DNA from: Zygnema cylindricum
Taxonomy: Eukaryota > Streptophyta > Zygnematophyceae > Zygnematales > Zygnemataceae
Reading direction: 5' to 3'
Length of the DNA: 64,000 nucleotides
Assembly (NCBI GenBank): GCA_037447655.1
Contig: JBBHKE010003180.1
Coordinates: 126,001 to 190,000 of the forward strand
A model generated the notes under the pieces. It did not search any database. It saw only the letters and a program-made list of their open reading frames with translations, and had not been told where the DNA came from. Made by a program: the position numbers and the translations under genes. Below, piece by piece: positions 1 through 11,370 of this stretch (its first letter is position 1; the number at the start of each line of letters is the position of its first letter).

Positions 1-1028
1 GTTATGAACCGCATTGAGCGGGGTACCTCAAATAACGTGCAAAAACAATTAGCGTACTTTATTCTATTTGAGAATTTGCCCCAAAAAAAGGGGTACCCCA
101 ATTAGCGTCATGTACGCTAATAGCGATTCGCGGTGTACCTTCCACTATACCAAGAGTAGAAAGTACAATAATCTTGGATAGTATGGACAACATAAAACCT
201 TCACTTTTTTTCGTTTTTTGCTTACCCGCCCGAATCCGGCCGGCCCCCAAAATTTAGCACCCGAATCCATTCCGAATCCGACGCAGGCAGTTGGGTACGG
301 ATTCGGTTGGCCCATTGCGACCTCTGGCACGGGCATAGAGGTACCACAACGCACAAAACGCCAGTGTTGTGTATCGGCAGGGTTTTGCGGATAATGGATA
401 TGAACCTTTTTTTGGCTTGCCGATAATCGTTATATTGGCATGATATATCGACACCGGCGTAAACCGATTTTTATCGGTTTTTTATCGCAATGACGACGGT
501 ACAGATAATTGTTTGCGATAAATGTACGGTCCGTACCGTACAATTGTATGGTTTATTCCGTCGTACTGAACCGCAATTTTTGGTTACATACACAGCTTAC
601 TGAACAGATTGTTACACGTGGCATAGCGTGACACGTGGCATGCCACGCTATATACAGTGAAAAGTGTAATACGACATGTTATAAAGTACTAATATATAGC
701 GTACTATATTTTTTCCACTTATCAACGATAAGGAATTATTTGGTCTCATTGGGAACCTTGACCGTTCAATAACCGACAACAATCAGCATTAATGTTATCA
801 CGATAAATTTCTTGTCGATGCACAACACTACAAAACGCACGCATGAAACGCTTCAAAAATTATAATTATGCGCATGGAACAAATGCACTCTTTATAAAAT
901 GAGGTGAACGAATTTGACTTTATAATAAAGTAAGATATAGAAAACGTTTAATCAAAGATAATAATACAACTTAATCAAAACGAAACTAAACGTGTTTCGA
1001 CGTTTTGTCAAATATCTCTCGATTTCTC
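1..1028. other. Gene-free repeat mosaic at left edge
   Basis: No credible coding region is seen. Positions 98-138 carry an end related to the TA-flanked inverted-repeat family described below (GCGATTCGCGGTGTA reading out to the right), so a relative of that family probably lies across the left part. Positions 613-650 hold a small inverted repeat (ATAGCGTG ... CACGCTAT). The rest is AT-rich unique-looking DNA. Confidence 0.5.
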
Positions 1029-1558
1029 TACACCATAAATCGTAATTAGCATTAAGAACGAAAATTCGGCACCCCCAAATTTTGGTTCTCGAGCCTAAAT
1101 AGAATAAATAACCCTATTTTTCTCTTACGTTAATTTAGATACTATTTAATGAACGTTAATTACACTGATTTTAACCGTTTTTAAATAGTGTTGTGTGGAA
1201 TTTTTTACTCCCTGCTAAAATTGCTCATTTTTTTTGGCAAGCGTACAACACAAGTGTAAGATAAAGATGCTGACACAAGAAATTAAGTGCGTCGCCACAG
1301 AAAAGGGCACTTAGATTCGATTTCTATTCATAAAGACGAGGGAAAATCTAAGAACCTGTTCTCACATGTTCAAGCATCAATATGTGGACACAGACTATCG
1401 CAACTACAATATAGGGATGTGTATCTAAATTGGTGTTGGGTGGATAAATTAGCGTTAATTTCTGTTGACGTCAGGCCGTTGAACCCAAAAGAGAGTTAAC
1501 AACAATAATTATTTCTTTATATTAGTAATTTTTAACTCTAATAGCGGTTCACGGAGTA
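1029..1558. mobile_element. Divergent copy of TA-flanked TIR element
   Basis: A divergent member of the same family as 2377-2998. The left end reads TA-CACCATAAATCGTAATTAG and the right end reads CTAATAGCGGTTCACGGAG-TA, an imperfect inverted repeat between TA dinucleotides. Internal landmarks of the intact copies, such as an AATTCGGC stretch and TTTTTAAATAGTGT, occur in the same order. No transposase is encoded, so it is non-autonomous. It looks older than the other copies because both ends have several mismatches. Confidence 0.55.
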
Positions 1559-1704
1559 CTCAATTTGAACGTAGATTTTTTGTACATTTCGCAAGTGGGT
1601 GCCTAATCGTACCCGATCCGTACTCAGCCGGACGCCTCGGATCTGGAACCGATTCGGGTGCAAAATTTTGGGGCTGCATGATTTAAAATAATAGTCGCGG
1701 GCGA

Positions 1705-1950
1705 CCCGATGCTATGCCCTTTGGTTGCCAAGGGCCTTTCGTTTTTGTACACGCGGACCAATAGGAGCGTCACAATTTGTTGTAGGAGTTACATGTACTC
1801 CACGTATCAATCCGTTTTTGGTAGTGTACAGATATTGATAGCACGACAGCGTGGCGTGATGTGACGGATCGCACGCGCAAAAAAAAAAGTACTATACTGT
1901 ACGTTACTGTACTCTACGGTATTGATAACACGACATTTTGGCGTGACGTC
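1705..1950. repeat. Dispersed repeat segments
   Basis: Two short blocks recur elsewhere in the window. Positions 1711-1755, with the near-palindrome GCCCTTTGGTTGCCAAGGGC, recur at 3018-3062. Positions 1811-1950 (a 'gtacagatattgata gcacgac' block followed by a 'cacgacattttggcgtgacgtc' block) recur in part at 8414-8560 and 9256-9480. They flank the TIR elements and may be insertion-site sequence or parts of a larger composite repeat. No coding potential is seen. Confidence 0.55.
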
Positions 1951-2227
1951 GAATTTGTTTCGACGTGAATCGCCCTTGACGTCAACTTACGTCAACATAA
2001 ACGTCGCTATGTGATTAATGTTGCCGTACGATTAAGTCCCGATGACTCAAATACGTCCGTACCAAACCATCCTTGACGTCGTAGACCGCGGGTCAACTGT
2101 CGCGATCACTTGTCGTCGTGGCTAAACTGTACTGTAGTATAGAGGTTTCGAACCGTGCTGTCAATGGTACAAGCTACAAAGAATCGATTGTCGCCGTCGC
2201 TGCGATATCGTTTCACTTACTTGTACG

Positions 2228-2332
2228 GCATCGACGGCATCCTGGTTCCTGTCGGCATCCTGGTTCCTGTCGTGGCCACCTCGATGTCGTCGGCATCCTG
2301 GTTCCTGTCGTGGCCACCTCGATGTCGTCGGC
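2228..2332. repeat. Short tandem repeat, 38-bp and 18-bp units
   Basis: The phrase GGCATCCTGGTTCCTGTC occurs three times. The last two occurrences belong to a 38-bp unit that also contains GTGGCCACCTCGATGTC. ORFs reading through it in several frames are artefacts of the repeat. Confidence 0.75.
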
Positions 2333-2376
2333 CGCGGGTCAGCTAACGCGATCACTTTGTCGTCGTCGTTGTGCTG

Positions 2377-2998
2377 TACACCGCGAATCGTAATTAGAGT
2401 AAATTACTCTAATTCGGTCGCTCGAAATTTCGACTCTATCACATCAAATAGAGTAATCGATTCTATTTTTTTCATTATTCTAATTTAGGTGAGGTTTAAT
2501 TAGCGTAAAAAATTCTAATATAGGTTATTTTTAAATAGTGTGGAGTACGGACGACGTCTGACCGTGCAAAATTGTACTTTTATAAGTAAAAAGGTACAAA
2601 TAATGATTTAATAGAATCGCGCTCGCACGTGAAATCGCACTAAACAAAAAAATCAATCACATCGAAAAAAAGCCGTTCGCATAACTCTCGTCCGTCGACA
2701 GCATCGTCGTCAGTGTGAACATTAACTGACATTCAATGCGACAAATATTATTAGCGTCATAATGACGTCAATACTAGACCGGACTGACACATTTTGTACG
2801 CCTACGTAATTTAGTGTTTATAATTATCGCGCACATAATTATCGCCGACATAACCCAATATAGAATAACTAAATAAATTAGAGTAAACTTCATAGTTGAA
2901 AAAGCTCTATCACATAAATTAGCGTCAATTACTCTAATTGTTTTTTTTTGTTTTTTTACTCTAATTTTTTCATTACTCTAATTACGATTCGCGGTGTA
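2377..2998. mobile_element. TA-flanked TIR element (MITE-like), copy 1
   Basis: A 622-bp element bounded by TA dinucleotides. The left end is CACCGCGAATCGTAATTAGA and the right end is its inverse, AATTACGATTCGCGGTG. Subterminal AGAGTAA / TTACTCT motifs repeat at both ends, and a CGTCATAATGACG palindrome sits at about 2755. No transposase ORF is present, so this is a non-autonomous DNA transposon. A TA target duplication with CAC...GTG ends fits Tc1/mariner-related MITEs of Stowaway type, but that assignment rests only on the TA and end geometry. Confidence 0.8.
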
Positions 2999-3416
2999 GT
3001 GTAGCCCGCGGGGGACACGGTGCTTTGCCCTTTGGTTGCCAAGGGCCTGTCGTTTTTGTACACTACCATAAAAAATGCGACAGATTTGCGATAGATTTTG
3101 TCGGTTCGTTGATAGATATTTTGTCGACTGTCAAACTTCTTGCGGCTACGATTTTTGTACGGTTGAGATTTTTAAATCCAAGGAAAAATTTGGTACAACC
3201 ATATGGATATTGATTCATTTTATGTTGATGGGAAAATAATTTCAGCTGCAGGTTCAGTATTGTACCGTTCAATATTGTACTGTACAGTACCATGTTCCCC
3301 GCGTGTCCCGTTTCGATTTCTGAGACCGGCGATTGTGGACTGTCTTGTCAACAGCTCCCCTTGTCTCGTCATTGGAGCGCAAATCTGGTTCTCTTCCTGT
3401 CAACCACTACATCCGT

Positions 3417-3530
3417 CTCCCTTTCCCTCATTCCTTCCCTCTCTCCCTTTCCCCCTCATCAATTCTAAATATTTTGAATATTAAATAGAGGAAAGGGGGA
3501 GGGAGAGGGAGAGGGAGAGGGAGGGGAGAA
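3417..3530. repeat. Pyrimidine/purine inverted repeat with G4 motif
   Basis: A pyrimidine-only tract (3417-3458) and a purine-only tract (3487-3530) are roughly complementary across a ~28-bp AT-rich spacer, so a long imperfect hairpin or cruciform is possible. The purine arm from 3495 contains six runs of three or more G separated by one to three bases, a strong G-quadruplex pattern. Mirror symmetry also allows triplex (H-DNA). No gene overlaps it convincingly. Confidence 0.75.
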
Positions 3531-3629
3531 GTGTAGATGTTTATTTTTTGACTGGAGGGTGAGAAGGAAGCTATTGCCAGGTAAGTCGTGATAGTTGGTA
3601 CCTTGGCCGCCCTCACAAGTACCCAACAG

Positions 3630-4600
3630 ACTGTTGTACTATACTAATTATAACAACTAGTTATAACCGTTTCAATACATTGATTATAACGGTTATATTT
3701 AGCTGTTATACTACATTATTTATTATAGCTAGTTATAATTGTTTCATTATACTAATTATAACAGTTATATCTGTTTCATTATACTAATTATAACAGTTAT
3801 ATCTGACGGTTACATCATATTTATTATAACAGGTAGATAAATATGCAGTTATATCTACTTGTTATACTTTATAAATTATAACAGCTGTAACTAACTGTTG
3901 TATTTTACTAAATAAGACAGCTTGTTATAAATATTATATTATATTTATCATAAAAGCTATATCTAACTGTTATATTTTATTAACTAAACAATTATATTTA
4001 TCTGTTAGATTATGGCAATTATAACAACTGTATGTAGGTGGTATATTCTAGTAATTATAACAGTTATATCTAACTGTTATATTATACTAAATATGACAAC
4101 TAGTTATAACTATAATATTTTATTTATTATCACATTTTTTATATGTAACTGTTGTATTATACTAAGCATAACAACTGTATCTAGCTGTTATATTTTATTA
4201 ATTATAACAATTAAATCTAACTGCTATTCTATGTTAATTATTACACTATAATAAACTAATATAAAATTAATAGTTATATCTAAATGTTATTTTGTATATA
4301 TTACAATTTTAATTTCTAACTTTGATAATGTGTTAATTTTTACAATGTTAACTAACTGTGACATTGTATACATTGTAAAATTTGTATCTAAACAGTTATA
4401 TCTAATTGTTATACTATACATATTATACATATTATAGTAGGTTTAATCAACTGTTATATCATTAGAGTTATAACTAGTTATATATTATAATGTGTTGATT
4501 TTTAATGTGAGAACTAACTATTACATTATATATATTAACATTTTTATCAAACTGTTTTAACGTGCTAATTATTAGTGTTAAAACGTACACAACGTACACA
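3630..4600. repeat. AT-rich degenerate tandem repeat array
   Basis: About 1 kb is built from degenerate copies of a phrase close to TAATTATAACAGTTATATCT followed by AACTGTTATATTATAC. The unit is itself partly palindromic (AACTGTTATA / TATAACAGTT). Copies are cleanest at 3700-3850 and 4010-4200 and decay toward the right. The apparent ORF at 4012-4251 is repeat translation. Confidence 0.8.
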
Positions 4601-5430
4601 AGTATTTGTTTCGTATTTGCAAGTTGTATTGTATCTCTTGCTTACAAGTTTTTTATTGCACTAGTGTTCACTAGTTCATATTATATGAATAAACAAATTA
4701 TACGCCCCTTGAGACACAGACGGATATGTTAAATTTGCAATTTGTTATGTTAAAATGTTGTTTTTCCTTTTGATTTCCCCTTTCGACAAAGCAATAGTGA
4801 TGCAGGAATATTCCCAATTTTCTATTGTATACAATATTATAAGGTTCACGAGTTTATATTGTAGCATAAAAAGTATACTTAAGTTTATTGTTTTATGTTC
4901 AGTAGTTGTATAGCATCTAAATATCACAACATTTGTACCACATGGTATGCTCACAACTTTATATATTGAAATGGTTGTTTTTCCTTTTGGATCTTTAGGG
5001 GAAAAGGCGAGAGTGATGCTTATTATTCACAAGTTTCCATTGCATTTAATAAACACAAATTTATGTGGCATGTAGTGTTCACAATTTATATGGTTTGTAT
5101 GAACAATGTATTGTGTATCTAAATTTCACTACGTTTCTAATGTTTTCTATGTTCACAAGATCATGTTATATTTAAACGATCGTTTGTCTTTTTGGTTTCC
5201 TTCATTGGACAAGGTGAAAGTGATGATTGGAGTCTATGCACTTAAGAAGAGCCCTACAAGTTTGTGACGGACGAGGATACGACCCTTCGTGGAATGATGG
5301 CCAGGGGACATTATACAGCGAAGACATTGGTAAGAAATTTTAGTTCTATTTTTATCTTAAGCTACGTTTATAAAAATAAGTTTATTAGCCTCTGGTGGGA
5401 AGTTCTAGTGATAGTTTACTTTAAGCAGTA
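4601..5430. other. AT-rich region without recognised gene
   Basis: No conserved protein, RNA gene or repeat boundary is recognised. A weak duplication exists: a phrase around TTTTTCCTTTTGG...GAAAAGG...GTGATG recurs at about 4759, 4978 and 5190, suggesting an old ~220-bp tandem repeat. Short ORFs here have no recognisable content. Confidence 0.45.
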
Positions 5431-5439
5431 TCTATTAAA

Positions 5440-6193
5440 TAAAATGTATGATGATGATAATCATGATGATCAAGATGATGATGATGATAATGATGATGAT
5501 GATGCTGACGACGATGATGATGATGATGACGATGATGATGATGATGATGTTGTTGTTGATGATGACGATGATGATGTAATGATGATGATGTTGTTGATGA
5601 TGGTGATGTAATGATGATGATGATGATGATGTAATGATGATGATGATGATGATGATGACGATGATGATGATGATGATGACGATGATGACGATGATGATGA
5701 TGATAATGATGAGATGATGATGATGATGTAATGATGATGATGATGATGATGTTGACGATGATGATGTTGACGATGATGGTGACAATGATGATGTTGATGA
5801 TGATGGTGACAATGATGATGATGATGACGTTGTGATGTAATGATGATGATGATAATGATGTAATGATGATGATGATGTTGACGATGATGATGTTGACGAT
5901 GATGGTGACAATGATGATGATGATGTAATGATGACGATGATGATGATGATGATGATGATGATGTAATGATGATGATGATGATGATGTTGTAATGATGATG
6001 ATGATGATGATGATGAAGATGATGATGATGATGATGTAATCAAAGTATCACCAAAACAAAGTATTCAAGGTATTTGTATTATATCTCAAAAAAAAAAACC
6101 ATGATGTAATGATGATGATGTTGTTGATGATTATGATGTAATGATGACGATGATGATGAGGATGATGATGATGTTGACGATGATGATGTTGAC

Positions 6194-6227
<34 letters not shown>

Positions 6228-6260
6228 TAATGATGATGATGATAATGATGATGTTGAAAA
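5440..6260. repeat. GAT/ATG trinucleotide microsatellite, ~0.8 kb
   Basis: An almost unbroken run of GAT triplets on the plus strand with variant GTT, GAC, GGT and TAA triplets. A short unique interruption lies at 6040-6105. Reading frames through it give poly-Asp on plus and poly-Ser/His/Ile on minus and are not genes. The TGATGTAATGATGATGATG phrase recurs, so higher-order units also exist. Confidence 0.95.
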
Positions 6261-6696
6261 TAAATATATTTCAAATTTTTTGTTTTGTTCAAGAGGCATA
6301 TTTTAGTGATCATAAACCAATATTTATTAATTTACATTAATGTGGTTAGTTTTACTAATAAAAGTCATTTATTTCATTTTATCTATGATTTTGTTGATTT
6401 TCAGCTGTATGAATAATTTGATTGCAAACAAGATAGTATGGAAGTATGAAGTATTACCAAAGAATGTTAGGTTTTTTTCGTGTTTAAACTATATGTTGTT
6501 GTTTTTTTTGCAAAAAATAAAAGAAAACGAGAAGGATAACTACTATAAAAAAAAAGTATCAAAGTATGAAGTATTACCAACGTATGAGATCAAGTTTTGT
6601 ATTGTATTTCAAAAAAAAAAAACAAAGTAATCAAGTTTCAACGAAACAAAGTTGTCAAGTATTTGTGTTGTATTTAAAAAATTTATATATATACCA

Positions 6697-7240
6697 ATGT
6701 TTGTAATGTTAGTCAGCCTTTGAGCTGACAATGACGTTCAACAACTTTCTTGGTCTTTTGACTAAGTTGGTTGATCGAAAAAACAAAAAAAAAATGTATT
6801 CAAAGTAACAATGTAATCTAACAAACAAATATAATGAATGAAAACAAGTATTTGTAATGTTGGTCAGCCCCCGAGCTGATAGTGATGTTTATGCAACCTT
6901 CTAAGTCTTAGGACTAAGTTGGTTGATCGCAAAAAAAGAAAAAGAAAAACAAAGTACTCAAAGTAATCAATCTACTATAATAAACAACGAAAATAAATAA
7001 TAAGTGATTGTAATGTTAGTCAGCCTTTGAGCTGATAATGATGTTTATGCAACCATCTGGGTCTTTGACTAAGGTGTTTGATCGAAAACAAAAAAAAAGT
7101 ACTTAAAGTAATCAACATATTCTAATTATCAAAAAATATAAAATAAAATACGTGTTTGTAGTGTTAGTCAGTCATCGAATTTATAATGATGTTTTTCCAA
7201 CCTTCTGGGTCTTTGGACTAAGTTGGTTGAATCCTAGTTA
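6697..7240. repeat. Tandem repeat, four ~150-bp units
   Basis: Four units begin with TTGTAATGTTAGTCAG at 6701, 6852, 7008 and 7156 (variant in the last), so the period is 148-156 bp. Each contains a conserved block with GAGCTGATAATGATGTT, then CTTTGACTAAGTTGGTTGATCG, then an A-rich tract and AAAGTA. Only the A-rich tract varies much in length. No ORF is conserved across units. The arrangement resembles a short satellite or a minisatellite-like intergenic array. Confidence 0.9.
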
Positions 7241-7749
7241 AGTCTGATGTTTTTTTTTTTTCTTATTATTTTCTTTGTTATGTTTACATTTGTTTCTTGC
7301 ATTTTTGTTATGTAATCAAGGTTGTATCATGGTTATTTATTTTGTTAGTCTTTTTTTTTCTTTTTTTCTTTTGTGATTTTATGTATTGATAAAAAAAAAT
7401 GTAAAAAATATAAATGCAACACCTTAATGTAAAATAAACAAAAACCATTAGTATTCTGTTAAAAAAATTAATGGTTGAATAATGCTAATGGTTTTATGTG
7501 TATTCTAGATTTAACATTAAAATATTTAATACTACATAATATATTCAGTCCATTCATTCATATCGTTCAGTAGATTGAGATCGAATGCTCAAATAAATGT
7601 GAAACTTTTACGCTTAAACAAACCCCCTACATGAACGAAACGTGAATGAAACCCTCCACTTTGGTCGCCATGGATTTGCATCATGTACAACGCGATAGTA
7701 CGTGTTTACTATATACGAAACATCGTACGGATGCCGCATAGAAATTACG
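7241..7749. other. Intergenic, no feature recognised
   Basis: AT-rich sequence with long A and T runs between the 150-bp array and the next TIR element. No ORF, RNA gene or repeat boundary is recognised. Confidence 0.5.
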
Positions 7750-8417
7750 TACACCCGAATCGTAATTAGAGTAAAGAAAAAATTAGAGTAAAAAAAAAAA
7801 AATGTTTAGAGTTATAAACGCTAATTATTGTGATAGAACCTTTTAACAAAGGAATTTTACTCTAATTTATTTAAGTACTCTATATTAGGTTATGTCGGCA
7901 ATAATTATCCGTGCTGTAATTATGAACACTAAATTATGTAGACATACAAAAACTGTTAGTCCGTATATTTTGACGTCATTATGACGTTAGTACTATTTGT
8001 CTTATATATATATACTATTTGTCTCAACTCATACTGTTGTCGTTTAACTATAGACTTTTCACATGTAAATTCATGTGAATGTTCACATGGACGATAATGT
8101 TGTCGACAGACGGAGCTATGCGAATGGGTTTTTTTTGATGCGGTTTATTTTTTTGGTTAAGTGCAATTTGAGCGCGATTTTATTAAATTATTATTTTTAC
8201 CTTTTTACTTATAAAAGTACAAATTTGCACAGTCAGACGTTGTCCTTACTCCACAGTATTTAAAACGAACCTATATTAGAATTTTTTACGTTAATTAAAC
8301 TTTACCTTAAATAGTATAATGAAAAAATTCGAATCATTTACTCTATTTAACGTGATAGAGTCGAAATTTAGGGTGACCGAATTAGCGCTATCTACTCTAA
8401 CTACGATTCGTTGTGTA
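7750..8417. mobile_element. TA-flanked TIR element, inverted copy
   Basis: A 668-bp copy of the family in reverse orientation relative to 2377-2998. Ends are TA-CACCCGAATCGTAATTAG and CTACGATTCGTTGTG-TA. The order of internal landmarks (GACGTCATTATGACG palindrome, TACTTATAAAAGTACAAAT, TTTAAAACGAACCTA) is the mirror of the forward copies. It is about 50 bp longer than them, through insertions around 7990-8130. No transposase is encoded. Confidence 0.8.
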
Positions 8418-8578
8418 GTGTACGGATATTGAGAACACGACAACGTTGCGTGATGTGACGAGATCGCACGCGCCAAAATTAAAAGTGCGATACTTTACGT
8501 TTTGTACCGGTAAAGATTAAACGACACATCGTACGTCACGCCAACACTGAAATAAAAGTACTGTACAGTACACCGCGA

Positions 8579-9190
8579 ATCGTAATTAGAGTAAATAACG
8601 CTAATTCGGTCGCTCGAAATTTCGACTCTATCACGTCAATAAGAGTAAATGATTCTAATTTTTTTCATTATTCAAATTTAGGTAAGGTTTAATTAGCATA
8701 GAATATTCTAATATAGGTTCGTTTTAAATAGTGTGGAGTACGGACGACGTCCAACCGTGCAAAAATGTACTTTTATAAAAAAAAAGGTATAAATAATGAT
8801 TTAATAGAATCGTGCTCGCACGTGAAACCACACTAAACAAATAATCAATCACATCGAAAAAAATGTCGTTCGTATAACTCTCGTCCGTCGACAGCATCGT
8901 CGTAAGTGTGAACATTAACTGACATTCAGCACGACAAATAGTACTAACGTCATAATGACGTCAAAACTATACGGACTGACAGATTTTGTACGTCTACGTA
9001 TTTTAGTGTTCATAATTTCAGCACGGATAATTATTGCCGACATAACCCAATATAGAGTACTTAAATAAATTAGAGTAAACTTCCTCTGTGAAAAAGTTCT
9101 ATCACATAAATTAGAGTTAATTACTCTAATTGTTATTTCTGGTTTTTTTACTCTAATTTTTTCATTACTCTAATTACGATTCGCGGTGTA
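8579..9190. mobile_element. TA-flanked TIR element, forward copy
   Basis: A 612-bp forward copy, closest to 2377-2998. Ends are TA-CACCGCGAATCGTAATTAGA and AATTACGATTCGCGGTG-TA. Its right TA is immediately followed by CACCGCCAATCGCAATTAGCG, a left-type end of a related element. Two family members therefore share one TA at 9189-9190, meaning tandem or nested insertion at the end of the first. It is non-coding and non-autonomous. Confidence 0.82.
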
Positions 9191-9500
9191 CACCGCCAAT
9201 CGCAATTAGCGTTGTGTACGCTAATACCGTCCTGCTTTTTTTTTTTTTTATTCTGCATGCGCAAAAATCAAAAGTACGATACTGTACGTTATTGGCCGGT
9301 GTTGATAACACGACATTTTGGCGTGTACGGATATTGAGAAAACGACAACTTGGCGTGAAGTCCCGGATCGCACGCGCAAAATTTTTAAGTACGATACTGT
9401 ACGTCACTCAACCGGTATTGATATCACGACATTTTGGCGTGACGTCAATTTTGTTTGGCGTGACGTCGATTTTGTTTGGCCTTTTATCATACCACTACAA
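9189..9500. repeat. Left TIR end plus dispersed repeats
   Basis: Begins with a TIR-type end (TACACCGCCAATCGCAATTAG). Two partial copies of a dispersed unit containing 'cacgacattttggcgtg' and 'acgatactgtacgt' then follow, at 9256-9325 and 9370-9450, ending with a doubled TTGGCGTGACGTC phrase at 9435-9475. The matching right end of the element is not visible nearby. Confidence 0.55.
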
Positions 9501-9744
9501 CCACGCGCAATATAACAAATAGAATTGTACCACTGTCTCTTTTCATTACATCAAAATGGAACATGACAAAGCCAATCAAAACTCAAATCACTCAACGGCT
9601 CACGATCTTACACAAAAACAATCGACGGTCAAATATCACTGTCACCCGAGACGAATGCGACTACAATGCTTTGCCCTTTTAGAAAAAGTGCAAAGCAACA
9701 AGAGGTATCTTGTTGGAGTTTGTGTTAGAGATTACAGATGAGAA

Positions 9745-10235
9745 ATTTAACATGTAAAACTTGAATGGAGATTCTAGATAAAAGTTTTATCATGTAAAAC
9801 TAAAGCTTAGAGATAAGAAATATATCATGTAAAACCAGAATTACAGTACTGCAAAATAAATTATCATGTAAAACAAAAATTACAGTTTATTGATACAAAA
9901 ATCATCACGAAAAATGAGAATTACAGATTACAGATAAGAAGTTTATTATGCAAAACTAGAATTAGGGTTTACATAATATCGTGCAAAATAAGAATTAGAG
10001 ATTACAGACAAAAGATTTATCATGTAAAACTAGAGCTTACAGATAAGAAATATATCATGTAAAATGAGAACCCACAAAAAATTTATCATGCAAAACGTAA
10101 TTACGATTGCAAAAAACTTTCCGTGTAAAAGCGAAAATTAGAGTTTACAAAAATATAAGAAATATATCATGTAAAACGATAATTTTAGATTACAGAAAAA
10201 AAAATACTGTGTAGAACGAGAATTAAAGTTTACAA
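9745..10235. repeat. ~40-bp degenerate tandem array, left part
   Basis: Degenerate units around a core ATCATGTAAAAC followed by TAGAATTAGAGATTACAGAT recur with spacing of about 35-50 bp (cores at 9751, 9791, 9826, 9865, 10020 and onward). The same array resumes at 11,365, so it once was continuous or the intervening block is part of a larger unit. Confidence 0.85.
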
Positions 10236-10914
10236 ATCTGGGTAAATATAACCCTCTATATTGCACAATAGAGCAGCAAGTAACAAAATCATGGGTGTGA
10301 CAGAACTTAAGCTCTCAAAGTACAAAAGTACACACATTCAACCCTAGACGTTTTACGAATAAAGAGGAAAGTTTCAAAAGATTGCTTCAGAATGCGCTCC
10401 GTTTATTCCTTTGTGGTAAGCTCGGACACGTCTTTACAAAAACAATCAATAACCAGAACTTAATTTCGTCTTTTCTATTTGGCTGAAAAATGCAACAAGC
10501 CGCCGCCAAGATTTCTCCTTGTGGCAAAGCAACATAGTCAAAAGAGTTTGTATGAAAGAGTGAGGTGTGTGAAACTGCTTTGCTTTTCTACAAAAAGTAC
10601 TTTTTTTGGAGAGTTGAAGCTTTTGAGTCGTTTTTGCTCGGCTTTCGAGGGTTAAAACAATTGTTGGGCCCTTTGACTCAGTTTGGGTTTGCTCACGCTA
10701 ACTATTTAGCAGTTCCGATAATACCGAAACAAAAGTAGGATGTAGGGTATTCTTGTCCCGTATTAGTTGGTTTTTCTTACAGCATGCTGGAAATACACTT
10801 CCAATATCATCGCACTTATAGGGGCGCTCGTATACCGATCCGCTAAAATATATGCCTTTTGCCTTACCCCCCTTAGCATAGCCACTTCATGGTCTGTTTT
10901 ACTTTGAGGGTCGA
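10236..10914. other. Non-repeat segment between array halves, no gene seen
   Basis: This lies between the two halves of the ~40-bp array and upstream, in plus coordinates, of the minus-strand ORF at 10,915. No terminal inverted or direct repeats mark an insertion boundary. A CGGACACGTC phrase and several GC-richer stretches distinguish it from the array. No protein or RNA family is recognised. Confidence 0.4.
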
Positions 10915-11370
10915 TTACAAAGCTACCGCCAAAAGCCTTTGAGTTGGCGGGTACTCTTCACCAGTTATTTCGTCGATTTCTACAACCATCACCTTAAACA
11001 CCAGTTTGAACGCCTCTGAACTATAGGATGCCGGATTCGCCCGATGATATATGGCAGATGCCACCCCAACGATTAACATTGGTAACGGTGGCATAACTTC
11101 CGAACCAAACTCCATACACCATGTCTTACGAGTGCTGAGGATATCATCGCTAACTTTTAGCCTATACACATTATAGGTATCGGAGAGTGCTTTGGCCGGG
11201 GCTACCACCTCGTCTTCTTCCGCCACGGTCGTGAGCGCCTTCGCTGGTGCCTTAAAAAGCATTAGGGTGCTTGGAGGCGGCATATAGTGCACGACTGCGC
11301 CCGCCGGTGCTTTGAAATGCAGTCTACGCTGGGGTGGCCTATAGTGCACAACTGCACAGTAATCTATCAT
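10915..11370 (-). CDS. Unrecognised 151-aa protein with internal repeats
   Basis: An open frame starting at an ATG that lies in the edge of the ~40-bp repeat array (11,370) and ending at 10,915. I do not recognise a family. The first ~60 residues contain two similar blocks with AVVHYRPP / AVVHYMPP followed by FKAPA, then a third APAKAL. The rest is mixed hydrophobic/acidic with a possible short hydrophobic stretch (PMLIVGVASAIYH). No signal peptide or long membrane segment is evident. Base composition is richer in GC than the flanks, which makes it stand out. It could be an exon of a host gene, a gene fragment carried by a transposon, or a chance ORF. Confidence 0.35.
   Translation of the reverse strand: MIDYCAVVHYRPPQRRLHFKAPAGAVVHYMPPPSTLMLFKAPAKALTTVAEEDEVVAPAKALSDTYNVYRLKVSDDILSTRKTWCMEFGSEVMPPLPMLIVGVASAIYHRANPASYSSEAFKLVFKVMVVEIDEITGEEYPPTQRLLAVAL

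Noticed and set aside
5435-6313. Long minus-strand ORFs rich in Ser, His and Ile, and a plus-strand poly-Asp ORF
   Set aside because: Direct translations of the GAT microsatellite; any frame is open in such a tract.
6697-7240. CRISPR-like array
   Set aside because: Units are ~150 bp with degenerate A-rich linkers, no short identical repeats with unique spacers, and the DNA is eukaryotic.
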